A stretch of 64,000 bases of DNA, from NCBI RefSeq assembly GCF_039955095.1, contig NZ_CP154878.1:1426001-1490000 (forward strand), given 5' to 3'. The stretch comes from Limosilactobacillus sp. WILCCON 0051. Its GTDB lineage: Bacteria; Bacillota; Bacilli; Lactobacillales; Lactobacillaceae. Position 1 is the first letter of the stretch. Each line of letters opens with the position of its first letter. Positions 9,106-17,333 of the stretch are shown in pieces. A program made the translations under genes and the position numbers. The notes under the pieces were generated by a model. The model made no database searches. It saw only the letters and a list, made by a program, of their open reading frames with translations, and was not told the DNA's origin.

Positions 9106-9817
9106 TTTGGTCCCCCCTCTTTGCTTGACGCCAGTAGATAACGGCGTATTCAGCCACTAGAATCAACAGCGTCGCTACCAAAAAATACGTCTTGCCAAAC
9201 AGCAGCAGACAGGCAATCGTAACGATCACGCCGCTGGTTGAGCTAAGATGATCCTTTTCCTTTTGAAACTGGTCAACGGCCAAGGCAATAAACAGCGCCG
9301 TCATAACAAAATCCATGCCGGGAATCTCTTTGCCAATCAGACTCCCCAGCGCGCCGCCTAAGAATGCGCCCAAGACCCAGTAGCTGTGATCAAAAAGCGA
9401 AATCAGCGTATAGACTGAGTAACGATCATATTCTTTGGGAATCGACAGACTATAATTGACGACAAAGGTCTCATCGGTCAAGCCATAGATCAAAAAGAAC
9501 TTGCGCCAGCCCGCACCGCGATATTTTTTCAGCATTGAAAGGCCATAAAAAAACTGCCGAAAGCCAACGACCAGCGTTATCAAGACAACGTTGCCCGGCA
9601 AAAAGCTCTGAACCAGCATGGAAGCCAGGATAAATTCAACGGAGCCCCCATAAACTACCGCTGCCATTATCGTGGGAAACCAGAAACCAAAGCCCAGGTT
9701 ATGCATGTATAGCCCATAGCCGGTCCCTAAGATAACATAACCGAAAAAAATCGGTAACGAACTGTTAAAAGCAAAGCGCACGGTTTCCTGGCGCGTTGCC
9801 GGTGGTGATGCTTGCAT
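9092..9817 (-). CDS. azlC: Branched-chain amino acid exporter, large subunit AzlC
   Basis: 241 residues, about seven membrane helices. The N-terminal half has FAFNSSLPIFFGYVILGTGYG, then VYGGSVEFI and VGFRQFFYGLSML, and GLTDETFVVN, all typical of AzlC. It forms the exporter with AzlD, which overlaps its 3' end. GGAGAGGAAAAT precedes the ATG. The genes are alone; no Lrp-type regulator is seen next to them. Confidence 0.92.
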   Translation of the reverse strand: MQASPPATRQETVRFAFNSSLPIFFGYVILGTGYGLYMHNLGFGFWFPTIMAAVVYGGSVEFILASMLVQSFLPGNVVLITLVVGFRQFFYGLSMLKKYRGAGWRKFFLIYGLTDETFVVNYSLSIPKEYDRYSVYTLISLFDHSYWVLGAFLGGALGSLIGKEIPGMDFVMTALFIALAVDQFQKEKDHLSSTSGVIVTIACLLLFGKTYFLVATLLILVAEYAVIYWRQAKRGDQNDAD

Positions 9818-10104
9818 ATTTTCCTCTCCCCTGTGAATAAGTGATTACAGAGATTAATTTTAACGCAAGCCACTATTGATTAACAGAGCCTTTTTGTCAG
9901 CAAGATATTTTATGCATTGTCATTCAGATACATGCTGCTCTGCGACAAGCGAATCACCACGACAATCACTGCAATGATGCCTGTGAGATCCAGTCGTCAA
10001 CCGATCTTGACCAAATACGCCAATCCATAGTCTGCCAGCCCCAATATTTATAATTCTGATGCTGCGATATTAACTAATCAGATTGACGCCATCATAGAAA
10101 TGAA
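9818..10104. other. Intergenic stretch with possible gene remnant
   Basis: 287 bases without an intact gene. On the minus strand one frame reads GLADYGLAYLVKIG, a stop, then RLDLTGIIAVIVVVIRLSQS, a hydrophobic stretch loosely like the C-terminal end of a binding-protein-dependent ABC permease. Stops and frame breaks make it at best a decayed remnant. Confidence 0.25.
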
Positions 10105-10956
10105 CTAGCGATAGGGCAGCCAGCGATTCAGTTCCTGGCGCTTTTTTACCTGTTCTTGACGCCATTGATGCCAACTGCTGCTGGCCTGACTGACATGTTC
10201 AATCAGCTCACGATCGATTTTTTCCCGATACTCAGCAACCGGTTTGGTATACAGCCGACCGTTTTGATCGAACTGATAGCCGCCCCACATATGCTGACTG
10301 ATTGGGTCAAGCAGAATCGACTGAACGTAGCGCACCCGGCCGATTGCATGATGCAGGTCAGTATAGCCCAGAGTCACGATGTCCAGTGAGTCGATATAAT
10401 TGTTGATCTTATTGCGCAAAACCGCAGCCTGGGCTTTCTGCTGGTCATTAAGCAGCCAGTAGACGTTTGGCCCCTCATAAAGCCAGGCCTCACTCAGGCA
10501 TGCTGGATAATCGCAGTTGGCAAGGGCATACTGGGCGTTGATTGCTCCCAGTGAATGGCCGTAGATATAATAATGTGCCGTTAAGTCCTGCTGCATCAAC
10601 CGATTCAACAAACTGGCAGCCGACCTGAGCTGAGAAGGAATCTCACCAACGCGATGTTCAACGATCGAACGGCCAATGGGCAGATTGGTTGCCAGCCATT
10701 CATTGGACCATGTCGTTGGATTGCCATGTCTTAAGCCCGATGAGCCGCGAAACAGCACCGTAATCTCTTTATGATCCTGATGGTGATTGACAATGATGGT
10801 GCCCCGCAGACCATCTTGTTTATAAAAAGCTCGTTTGACGCGACCGACCCGCTTGCCATTGGATAATCTGACGTGATCGCCAACCCCCAGCGGCTGATAT
10901 TCCAAACCTGCCAGCTCGACTCGCTGCTGATCGGTTAGCTGAGCATTTACATCCAT
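10105..10956 (-). CDS. Lipase-like alpha/beta hydrolase
   Basis: 283 residues without a signal peptide or membrane segment. The nucleophile elbow is GHSLG inside YYIYGHSLGAINAQYA near residue 150, the pattern of class-3 lipases and the DUF2974/DUF6792-like proteins. ITVLFRGSSG upstream matches the lipase oxyanion strand, and a histidine such as the one in SQHMWGGY could complete the triad. A lipid or ester substrate is plausible but unproven. GGGGTG precedes the ATG at 10954-10956. Single gene. Confidence 0.65.
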   Translation of the reverse strand: MDVNAQLTDQQRVELAGLEYQPLGVGDHVRLSNGKRVGRVKRAFYKQDGLRGTIIVNHHQDHKEITVLFRGSSGLRHGNPTTWSNEWLATNLPIGRSIVEHRVGEIPSQLRSAASLLNRLMQQDLTAHYYIYGHSLGAINAQYALANCDYPACLSEAWLYEGPNVYWLLNDQQKAQAAVLRNKINNYIDSLDIVTLGYTDLHHAIGRVRYVQSILLDPISQHMWGGYQFDQNGRLYTKPVAEYREKIDRELIEHVSQASSSWHQWRQEQVKKRQELNRWLPYR

Positions 10957-10972
10957 TTTTTCACCCCAAAAT

Positions 10973-11016
10973 AAAAAACGACTTCAATGATCGATATGAT
11001 CTATTGAGTCGATTTT
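10973..11016 (-). terminator. Terminator after the acetyltransferase gene
   Basis: Stem of CGACTCAATAGATC against GATCATTGAAGTCG followed by TTTTTT on the minus strand, about 25 bases past the acetyltransferase stop. Confidence 0.7.
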
Positions 11017-11036
11017 ATCACATTATTTATTTGATT

Positions 11037-11558
11037 TTATTGAATCGGCATTTCGTAGACGTATGAGGTTTCTTCAGGACGGTAGACGCCATGCAGAGTC
11101 CCTACCCGCGTAAAGCCATACTTTTCAATTAAGTGCTGCATTGGCTTGTTGTCCTCATGGGTGTCGATCCGTAATGACTTGACACCGTTTGGATTTTCCT
11201 TAACGTAATCGATAACGCTCTTAAACAAGCCAGAAGCATAGCCATTGCCGGCATGGTCAGAGTGAATGGCAACCCGGTGAATAACCAGATAGTTGTCGGT
11301 ATCAACCAGCCATTTGCCATCCAATTCGTCGTAAGAGTGGTCCGGAGCTGCTACGATTGCAAAAGCTCCTACCGTTTCATGATCGTCGGAATGTACCAGG
11401 TATGCAAAGCCATGTTCGATATCTTCTTGGATATGTTCAACATTCGGATAATCGCCTTGCCATTGATCAATCCCGCTTTCCGCCAGCTGATTGCGGCCAT
11501 CACGCAGAATTTCGACAACTCGATCCAGATCCTTCATTTCGGCTTTTTCAATATGCAT
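11037..11558 (-). CDS. GNAT family N-acetyltransferase
   Basis: 173 residues with a single GNAT domain. The acetyl-CoA motif A is HRVAIHSDHAGNGYASGLF near residue 95, followed by LRIDTHEDNKPMQHLIEKYG and the terminal strand. It resembles acetyltransferases of unassigned substrate that are common in lactobacilli. AGAAGG lies 7 bases before the ATG. Monocistronic. Confidence 0.85.
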   Translation of the reverse strand: MHIEKAEMKDLDRVVEILRDGRNQLAESGIDQWQGDYPNVEHIQEDIEHGFAYLVHSDDHETVGAFAIVAAPDHSYDELDGKWLVDTDNYLVIHRVAIHSDHAGNGYASGLFKSVIDYVKENPNGVKSLRIDTHEDNKPMQHLIEKYGFTRVGTLHGVYRPEETSYVYEMPIQ

Positions 11559-11692
11559 AGCACAACCTTCTTTCCTTAAAATATCAAGCGTTTATCAATT
11601 TAACACATTCTGCCAAAAATTGACAATAAAATGGTCAATTTCAACAAACAGACTTAGAATAACATCATCAACACTGATACGAGGCGAACATC

Positions 11693-12529
11693 TTGAAATA
11701 TAAATTCTGGCTTAAAATTATGCTGACGATCTGTTTGATGATGACCATGGCTTCATCCGCCAAAGCAGCTGCATTGAATTCCCAAAAATACGTTCAGTCA
11801 ACCACGCCAACCTTTTTCTTTCATGGCTGGGGCAGCGGGGCGCATGCCGAACGACACATGGTTCAGGCGGCAATTGATGCCGGTGTCACCAAAACCGTCA
11901 TCGTAGCCAACGTTGCGCAAAATGGCACCGTTGAGCTGGAAGGCAAGATTCCCCACGGCGCGATCAACCCAATCATTGAAGTCAACCTGATCGATAATGA
12001 GAACTCAAACTATACTACGGATGGTCATTACGTTGCCGCGGCCATTCAAAAAGTCTGCCAAACCTATCATTTCAAAAAATATCAAGTTGAGGCGCATTCG
12101 ATGGGCAACATGGCGTTTCTTTACTGCCTGCTGCAAAACGCCAACAATTCTAAGTTTCCCAAGCTGCAAAAAGAAGTCGCGATGGCTGGCACCTTTGATG
12201 GCGTAATCGGCTGGAATCAACCCGCCAACCTGCAGTATAACGAACGGACCGGTGAAGCCACGCCAGCCACCAAATCATATCAAAAACTCAAAAAACTGCG
12301 CCACACCTATCCAACCACTGCCCGCGTCCTAAATATTTATGGCGATCTGGGCGATGGTACCGACAGCCAGGTGGACAATAAATCATCCAAAGCCTTGAAG
12401 TACCTGGTTGCCAGTCGAGCCAAATCATATCAAGAACAGCGCATCACAGGGGCCAATGCCAAACATGAGCTTTTACACCGCAATCCACAGGTCGATGCGA
12501 TCTTGATCAAGTTCTTATGGGGCAAATAG
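11693..12529 (+). CDS. Secreted alpha/beta hydrolase, DUF915 family
   Basis: 278 residues with an N-terminal signal peptide (basic start, hydrophobic core to about residue 22, AKAAA cleavage region). TPTFFFHGWGSG marks the oxyanion region, and YQVEAHSMGNMAFLY carries the nucleophile Ser. The elbow is AHSMG rather than the usual GHSMG. NIYGDLGDGTDSQVD and the His of KHELLHRNPQVD supply the remaining triad candidates. The start is TTG at 11693-11695, 6 bases after GAGGCG. Function in the envelope unknown. Confidence 0.85.
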   Translation: MKYKFWLKIMLTICLMMTMASSAKAAALNSQKYVQSTTPTFFFHGWGSGAHAERHMVQAAIDAGVTKTVIVANVAQNGTVELEGKIPHGAINPIIEVNLIDNENSNYTTDGHYVAAAIQKVCQTYHFKKYQVEAHSMGNMAFLYCLLQNANNSKFPKLQKEVAMAGTFDGVIGWNQPANLQYNERTGEATPATKSYQKLKKLRHTYPTTARVLNIYGDLGDGTDSQVDNKSSKALKYLVASRAKSYQEQRITGANAKHELLHRNPQVDAILIKFLWGK

Positions 12530-12640
12530 GCATTGCAGTATTGTAAAAATCGAGTACTGTTGAATCTATCGCTTATCATCAGCAATAAATCTTTTGTGCG
12601 ATACCGCGCTGCTCGCAAAAAAACAGCTATGGCAATCAGG

Positions 12641-13279
12641 TCACTTTAGGCTGCTTAATGCGGCATCGATTGACTGGCTGCCGTCGTGCATCATGATGAC
12701 CTTGCCAATCGTATTCGAATGTCCCAGGCTCCTAACGAGTACCGCTGCAACGTCAGAAATTGCGTTATGACCATAGCTACCATCATTTATTGCAACCATC
12801 CCTGTAGCTGGCCGCTCATCCAAGACCCCTGCCTGTACAATCGTCCAATCCAATCCCGGATGATCAATCAGCCAACGATCTGCATAAAACTTGGCGATGT
12901 TATAATCAGTAATATCTTTTAAAATAGGCGTTTGGGCCCATTTATCCTGATCAAGTGCAAAGGCAGAGCTCAGCTGGACGAAACGCTTAATGCCATTTTG
13001 CCGGCTTGCTTCTGCCAGTTTAACGCTGCCATTTAAATCAACCTGCAGCAGGTCCTTACCACGTGAGCCCGCTGCAAAGATTACCGCGTCAGCTTTGCCC
13101 AGTGCTTTTTGCAGCTCAGTAACGGAAGCATGCAGATCAAGCCTGACTTTCAAGACATCTGGTTGACTGATCTTTTCTGGATGACGAGCACCCGCGACTA
13201 CTTCATGACCTGCTTTTTGGAGCTCAGTGACGACGGCTTGCCCCACTCGTCCCGTAGCTCCAGCGACAAAAACTTTCAT
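12641..13279 (-). CDS. NAD(P)-binding SDR-type protein (YwnB-like)
   Basis: 212 residues with the Rossmann start MKVFVAGATGRVGQAVVTEL (GxxGxxG), a GARHP segment, VIFAAGSRGKD and a YNIAKFYAD helix. This atypical short-chain dehydrogenase group (NAD(P)H-binding, NmrA-like) often acts in quinone or aldehyde stress responses. AAAGGAG is followed by ATG at 13277-13279. A palindrome overlaps the promoter, which suggests control by a repressor encoded elsewhere; genes of this type are frequently governed by HxlR or MarR proteins. Confidence 0.8.
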   Translation of the reverse strand: MKVFVAGATGRVGQAVVTELQKAGHEVVAGARHPEKISQPDVLKVRLDLHASVTELQKALGKADAVIFAAGSRGKDLLQVDLNGSVKLAEASRQNGIKRFVQLSSAFALDQDKWAQTPILKDITDYNIAKFYADRWLIDHPGLDWTIVQAGVLDERPATGMVAINDGSYGHNAISDVAAVLVRSLGHSNTIGKVIMMHDGSQSIDAALSSLK

Positions 13280-13322
13280 TGCAATCTCCTTTCAGCTACA
13301 CTGGTGATTTACTATTTGCTTT

Positions 13323-13368
13323 ATACTAACTTTTTGTAAGCCAAAAGACAAATTTTTAGTCTTTTGGC
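13323..13368 (-). promoter_or_regulatory. Promoter with overlapping palindromic operator
   Basis: On the minus strand TTGTCT (13346-13351), 17-base spacer, TAGTAT (13323-13328). A perfect 10-bp inverted repeat GCCAAAAGAC / GTCTTTTGGC (13340-13349, 13359-13368; 9-base centre) covers the -35 box of the SDR gene. Confidence 0.6.
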
Positions 13369-13454
13369 AGTCTAAAACACTCTGATCTAGTAATATCATT
13401 AGCAAAAATGCGGTGCTGATCTAAGCCGACTGCACAAATGTTTTCAAACGACAC

Positions 13455-14321
13455 TTAATCCGGCTGCAGGACAGTAGCCGCCGGAGCAGTTTGACTGATG
13501 GCCACCTGTTTAAGCGCCCGCTGCGTCATTTGAAAGTAATTCTTATAAAGCGCCGTATAGCGTCCCGTATTCTTATCAACGAGCCATGGCTTATGACGAC
13601 CGCAATAATGCAGAATTACCGTATGTTTGATGACCCAGTCCAGCGTCCACTCGCCAAAGCTGATCGTCTCATAGGTCTGACCTTTGCGAGCATCAAAATT
13701 ATAAAGCTGATCGGGAACCGTCTTAATATCTTTACCGTATAAGGCATTCAGCACGTCTTGGTCCGGCAGCAGCAAGACGTGTTCTCGGATATATTCGTAA
13801 ATGTCTTCCGCATGAACCCGCTGCCGGATCAGATCAAGATTCATCAACAACACGCCGGAATTATAATAGCCATCCGCGTCAAAGTTCTGCAGGCGAATCT
13901 TATTGATGACTTCCGTGGTACCAGTCAAGCCAGTATGAATTGCTGAAGCATAAAGGTAGCCATCCAAATCCGTATCGTAAAGCGGTCCGATATCATTAAT
14001 GCACAATACGTCAGCATCCAGATATAGAATGCGATGCAGCTGTTTTGGCAGATATTGATGAGCCAGCAAGCGATAATAGATGGTCTTAGGATAGCGATCA
14101 GTAACCGGCGCCTGGTCGAATTCTTCATCTCTGATAATAATCGGATGATAGTTCATCCCCCACCGTTCACAAGTTTTGCGAATCTCTGGCGTGTGCACCA
14201 GTTCCTGCGATTGGATCACGTATACATCAAGCTGGCGCGGCTGGGAATTGAGTCGGATCGAGTTCAGGACCGTCAGCATCTGGCGCCAAAAACGATCATC
14301 AATTGAAAACAATAGATTCAA
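13455..14321 (-). CDS. Glycosyltransferase family 8 protein
   Basis: A retaining sugar transferase of the GT8/GT-A type. MNLLFSIDDRF at the N-terminus, KTIYYRLLAHQYLP and the metal-binding DxD in RILYLDADVLC near residue 100 are clear, followed by GYYNSGVLLMNLD and LPDQDVLN. It probably transfers glucose or galactose to a cell-envelope acceptor. The frame is open to a GTG at 14330, but that codon is part of the GAGAGGTG ribosome binding site. TTG at 14319-14321, 6 bases later, yields the family's normal MNLLFS start. Single gene; no polysaccharide cluster around it. Confidence 0.88.
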   Translation of the reverse strand: MNLLFSIDDRFWRQMLTVLNSIRLNSQPRQLDVYVIQSQELVHTPEIRKTCERWGMNYHPIIIRDEEFDQAPVTDRYPKTIYYRLLAHQYLPKQLHRILYLDADVLCINDIGPLYDTDLDGYLYASAIHTGLTGTTEVINKIRLQNFDADGYYNSGVLLMNLDLIRQRVHAEDIYEYIREHVLLLPDQDVLNALYGKDIKTVPDQLYNFDARKGQTYETISFGEWTLDWVIKHTVILHYCGRHKPWLVDKNTGRYTALYKNYFQMTQRALKQVAISQTAPAATVLQPD

Positions 14322-14533
14322 AATTTTCACCTCTCATAACTGCTGTTAATTCTATTTTAGATAACCAGACCGATTTTGCACGAAGCAAATGATGCAAAAC
14401 GTTTCTTAGACCAATTTATCTGCCAAGCGATCTCATTGCCCTAATTTGTGGTTTCCTACTTGTCAAACCGCTTAAATTGGCTTACGATCAAGTGGTGACA
14501 TTTGCGACTACAATTATTAAGAGGGAAAGATTT

Positions 14534-15190
14534 ATGGAACAAGCAGCACAATTGGAGGCCATTAAGCGCTACACCATCCAAAAACTGGGCAGTGACAGTA
14601 CTGGACACGGCCTCGACCACATCATGCGCGTCGTACGGATGACTAAAAAACTGATCGAAACCGAGGCTGCCAATGAGTTTATCGCCGTTGCCGCGGCCTA
14701 CCTTCACGATACGATTGACGAAAAGCTGGTAATCAGCGTAAAAGAAGCCGAGGAAGAATTGGAAGACTTCTTGCGGCGCATTGACCTAACCAATGAACAG
14801 ATCCAAGCAATCATGGATATCATTTCCAACATGTCATTTGCCGATACGTTAGGCGATGCACGACCGACCCTTTCGCGTGAAGGCCAGATCGTCCAGGATG
14901 CCGACTGGCTGGACGGTCTAGGCAGCATCGGCATCACCCGGGCCGTCTATTATGGTGGCAGCCACGGCGAGCGCATCTATGACCCGCTGATCAAACCGCG
15001 CGAGCATATGAATCGTGAAGAATACCGTACAGAACGCGATGAGACCGTCATTAATCATTTTTACGAAAAGCTGCTGAAAATCAAAGACATGCTGAATACG
15101 GAAACAGCACGCAAAATCGCCGCTCATCGTCAGCAGATCATGAAAGAATTTTTAGACGAGTTTTTCTTAGAATGGGATGCCAAAGCCTAG
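14534..15190 (+). CDS. HD-domain phosphohydrolase (YpgQ/YedJ-like)
   Basis: 218 residues with an HD metal site: the first His in GHGLDHIMRV near residue 30, the HD pair in AAYLHDTIDE near 62, and the distal Asp in VQDADWLDGLG near 125. Members hydrolyse phosphate esters or nucleotide pyrophosphates; the substrate cannot be read from sequence. The frame extends upstream, but GAGGG shortly before ATG 14534 makes this the start. A possible promoter is TTGTCA (14460-14465) with TACGAT (14483-14488), 17 bases apart. Confidence 0.85.
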   Translation: MEQAAQLEAIKRYTIQKLGSDSTGHGLDHIMRVVRMTKKLIETEAANEFIAVAAAYLHDTIDEKLVISVKEAEEELEDFLRRIDLTNEQIQAIMDIISNMSFADTLGDARPTLSREGQIVQDADWLDGLGSIGITRAVYYGGSHGERIYDPLIKPREHMNREEYRTERDETVINHFYEKLLKIKDMLNTETARKIAAHRQQIMKEFLDEFFLEWDAKA

Positions 15191-15200
15191 TTTGCAAACT

Positions 15201-15238
15201 AAAAGCCAAGCCACCGGATGCGGTGCTTGGCTTTTTGA
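15201..15238 (+). terminator. Terminator after the HD phosphohydrolase gene
   Basis: AAAAGCCAAGC / GCTTGGCTTTTT stem extended by CACCG / CGGTG, followed by T5, just past the stop. Confidence 0.85.
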
Positions 15239-15290
15239 TTGGGCAGGTAATTTTCCCGCCTCTATTTATCAACATTAGGCTTTTGATCCG

Positions 15291-16424
15291 TTACCTCTGT
15301 TTCTTGCCCCAGTACTGGAATAGATCCGTTCTTAAGGCACCATTGTAAAGCTTGCGGCGTTTGGTGGCTTTTTGACCATAGTAGGTTTCAAACTCCAAAT
15401 CAGCCGTTAAGATATACTTGCTCCATGTCGTCATCGGACGGTAGATCTCGCCCATTTGCCGATACAGCTCGCGCACCGACTCCTGATCGCTCAAACGCTC
15501 ACCATATGGCGGATTGGCGACGATGACACCATTGATCTTGTCAGTGTGCCAATCCTTGACTGCCAGCTGCTTAAACGTGATGTCATGCGTCAAACCGGCT
15601 GCCTGACAGTTCCGCTGAGCAATATCGATCATATTCTGGTCAATATCATAACCGTGAATATCCAGTTCAATGTCGTAGTCAGCCTTGGCATCGGCTTCAT
15701 CACGTACATCATCGCTCAGGTTTTCTGGCATCAGATTGACCCAGTGCTCGCATTGAAAGCCGCGATTGATGCCAGGAGCAATATTATGACCAATCAAGGC
15801 GGCCTCAATTGGAATCGTTCCTGAACCACAAACAGGATCTACGAACGGATTGTCAGGGAACCAATGGGCAAGCATCACCAGGGCCGCGGCCATGTTTTCT
15901 TTTAATGGCGCGCCCCCCTTGCCCTTGCGATAGCCGCGCTTGAACAGGCTGGGGCCAGTCGTATCAAGCGTCAGCAATACGTGATCCTTATTAATGGCAA
16001 CTTCCAGCGGATAGGTCGCCCCAGTTTCACTCAGCCGCGTCCGTCGATGATAAACCTCAGTCAAACGGTCAACGATTGCTTTTTTGACGATTGCCTGTAC
16101 GCTGGGAACGTTATGCAGCTGTGAGCGATGACTCTTGCCCTCAACCGGAAAAGCCGCGTCAATCGGTAACAGGTCTTCCCATGGCAATGCCTTGGTCTGC
16201 TCAAACAGGCTGTCAAAATCAGTCGCGTCAAACTCACCCACGATAATCTTGACCCGGTCAGCCGTCCGCAGCCAAAGATTGGCCACCATGATATCGCGCA
16301 GATCGCCTTCAAAACGCACCCGGCCATTTTCAACCTGCGTTTCATAGCCTAGTGCCCGCAGCTCCTTGCCTACCAAGGCTTCAATCCCGGCTGCCGCAGT
16401 AGCTATCAAATGAAATTTTTGCAA
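15291..16424 (-). CDS. rlmL: THUMP-domain 23S rRNA (guanine-N2)-methyltransferase, RlmL/YpsC-like
   Basis: 377 residues: an N-terminal THUMP RNA-binding domain (about 45-155), then a Rossmann methyltransferase with FVDPVCGSGTIPIEAALIG (SAM loop) and the catalytic NPPYGERL. It modifies a guanine in 23S rRNA. In most Firmicutes this gene (ypsC) follows gpsB-rnpB; here those are 20 kb away at 35.9-36.7 kb. The start is TTG at 16422-16424, 9 bases after AGGAG. Roughly 210 bases upstream of the start hold no recognisable gene before the IS66 element. Confidence 0.93.
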   Translation of the reverse strand: MQKFHLIATAAAGIEALVGKELRALGYETQVENGRVRFEGDLRDIMVANLWLRTADRVKIIVGEFDATDFDSLFEQTKALPWEDLLPIDAAFPVEGKSHRSQLHNVPSVQAIVKKAIVDRLTEVYHRRTRLSETGATYPLEVAINKDHVLLTLDTTGPSLFKRGYRKGKGGAPLKENMAAALVMLAHWFPDNPFVDPVCGSGTIPIEAALIGHNIAPGINRGFQCEHWVNLMPENLSDDVRDEADAKADYDIELDIHGYDIDQNMIDIAQRNCQAAGLTHDITFKQLAVKDWHTDKINGVIVANPPYGERLSDQESVRELYRQMGEIYRPMTTWSKYILTADLEFETYYGQKATKRRKLYNGALRTDLFQYWGKKQR

Positions 16425-16649
16425 TATTAAAACTCCTCATGAAAATTTTGCTGACATCATTTTACCATAACTTTCAATCAGCGGTTTGCCAGGTGATTGT
16501 TTGCCTGCGTCACGTTCTAACTTTTGGCATTCAATTGTTTCAATTCTTTTAGCAAGATCAGTGAATCCAAAACACCAATCAGAGCATCGCGGCATACCAG
16601 CCAATCTGCGCCAAATCAAATTTAAAATCAAAAACGGCCTGCCGACTAT

Positions 16650-16657
16650 GGAAAAAC
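16650..16657. repeat. Left target site duplication of IS66
   Basis: GGAAAAAC, identical to 18992-18999 on the other side of the element. Confidence 0.93.
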
Positions 16658-16679
16658 GTAAGCACACTATAACCAACCG
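16658..16679 (+). repeat. IS66 left terminal inverted repeat
   Basis: 22 bases beginning GTAAGCACACTATA and ending AACCG; it matches the complement of the right end at 18 of 22 positions. Confidence 0.9.
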
Positions 16680-16740
16680 CATATGATTAAATCCCAAGTT
16701 CTCCTATACTTGAAGACATATTCAAGGAGGAGGACTTTTT

Positions 16741-16914
16741 ATGAAGCAAGATTTTGTCGAAGTTGATATACCACGAACAAAGAAGCCGGTTACTAAGCGC
16801 TCACGCTTGACTGCGACCGTTTCACTGCACCAAGTAAAAATTAATGTCTACCAAGAAGCAGATCCCGCTCTGGTTAGTGAGATCATTAAAGCAGTAGCCG
16901 CTTATGCTGGTTAA
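16741..16914 (+). CDS. IS66 first accessory protein (TnpA/Orf1-type), short
   Basis: A 57-residue protein beginning MKQDFVEVDIPRTKKP. Position and coupling identify it as the first gene of the IS66 set; it is shorter than the usual helix-turn-helix TnpA of proteobacterial IS66 elements, which is common in lactobacilli. AAGGAGGAGGAC precedes the ATG. Its last 11 bases overlap the next gene, as expected for translational coupling. Confidence 0.75.
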   Translation: MKQDFVEVDIPRTKKPVTKRSRLTATVSLHQVKINVYQEADPALVSEIIKAVAAYAG

Positions 16915-17260
16915 CTGGAGTGCCCCTCAGCACGTCTACATAGTTTGTGGCAAGACCGATCTGCGGAAGGGGATTGATGGTTTGGCCATGGTGATCGCAG
17001 AGAATTATGGCTTGGAATTAGATAATGATTCGTTATTCCTATTTTGTGGCAATCGTAATGACCGCTTCAAAGGCTTGTACTGGGACGGCGAAGGATTCAT
17101 CCTGCTTTATAAACGCTTTGAAAATGGTGGACTGCGATGGCCGCGACATCGAGAAGACGCAGTGGCATTAACCAAGAGTCAGATTAAGGCATTGTTAGAA
17201 GGCATCTCGCCACTGCCTCAGAAACGAATCAGGCCGGCTATTAAGGGACCAGGGTATTAA
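16904..17260 (+). CDS. tnpB: IS66 accessory protein TnpB (Orf2)
   Basis: 118 residues of the IS66 Orf2 family: VYIVCGKTDLRKGIDGLAMV near the N-terminus and LFLFCGNRNDRFKGLYWDGEGF in the middle are the signature blocks. The biochemical role is undefined, but IS66 transposition needs it. Not related to the RNA-guided TnpB nuclease found later in this window. Starts within the end of the preceding gene. Confidence 0.93.
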   Translation: MLVNWSAPQHVYIVCGKTDLRKGIDGLAMVIAENYGLELDNDSLFLFCGNRNDRFKGLYWDGEGFILLYKRFENGGLRWPRHREDAVALTKSQIKALLEGISPLPQKRIRPAIKGPGY

Positions 17261-17284
17261 CAAGTTCCTCTTTTATTTGCCTCC

Positions 17285-17316
17285 ATTATCTGATAACCTA
17301 ATGGTCATCAGATAAT
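17285..17316 (+). promoter_or_regulatory. Hairpin directly before the tnpC ribosome binding site
   Basis: Perfect 10-bp inverted repeat ATTATCTGAT / ATCAGATAAT with a 12-base loop; the next bases are the AAAGGAGG ribosome binding site of the transposase. It may limit transposase translation or protect the mRNA. Confidence 0.5.
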
Positions 17317-17333
17317 AAAGGAGGTGATTGGTA

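Noticed and set aside
16437..16697. Minus-strand frame of 86 codons between rlmL and the IS66 end
   Set aside because: It runs through the IS66 inverted repeat and terminator arm, has no ribosome binding site and matches no family I recognise; possibly a remnant, but unsupported.
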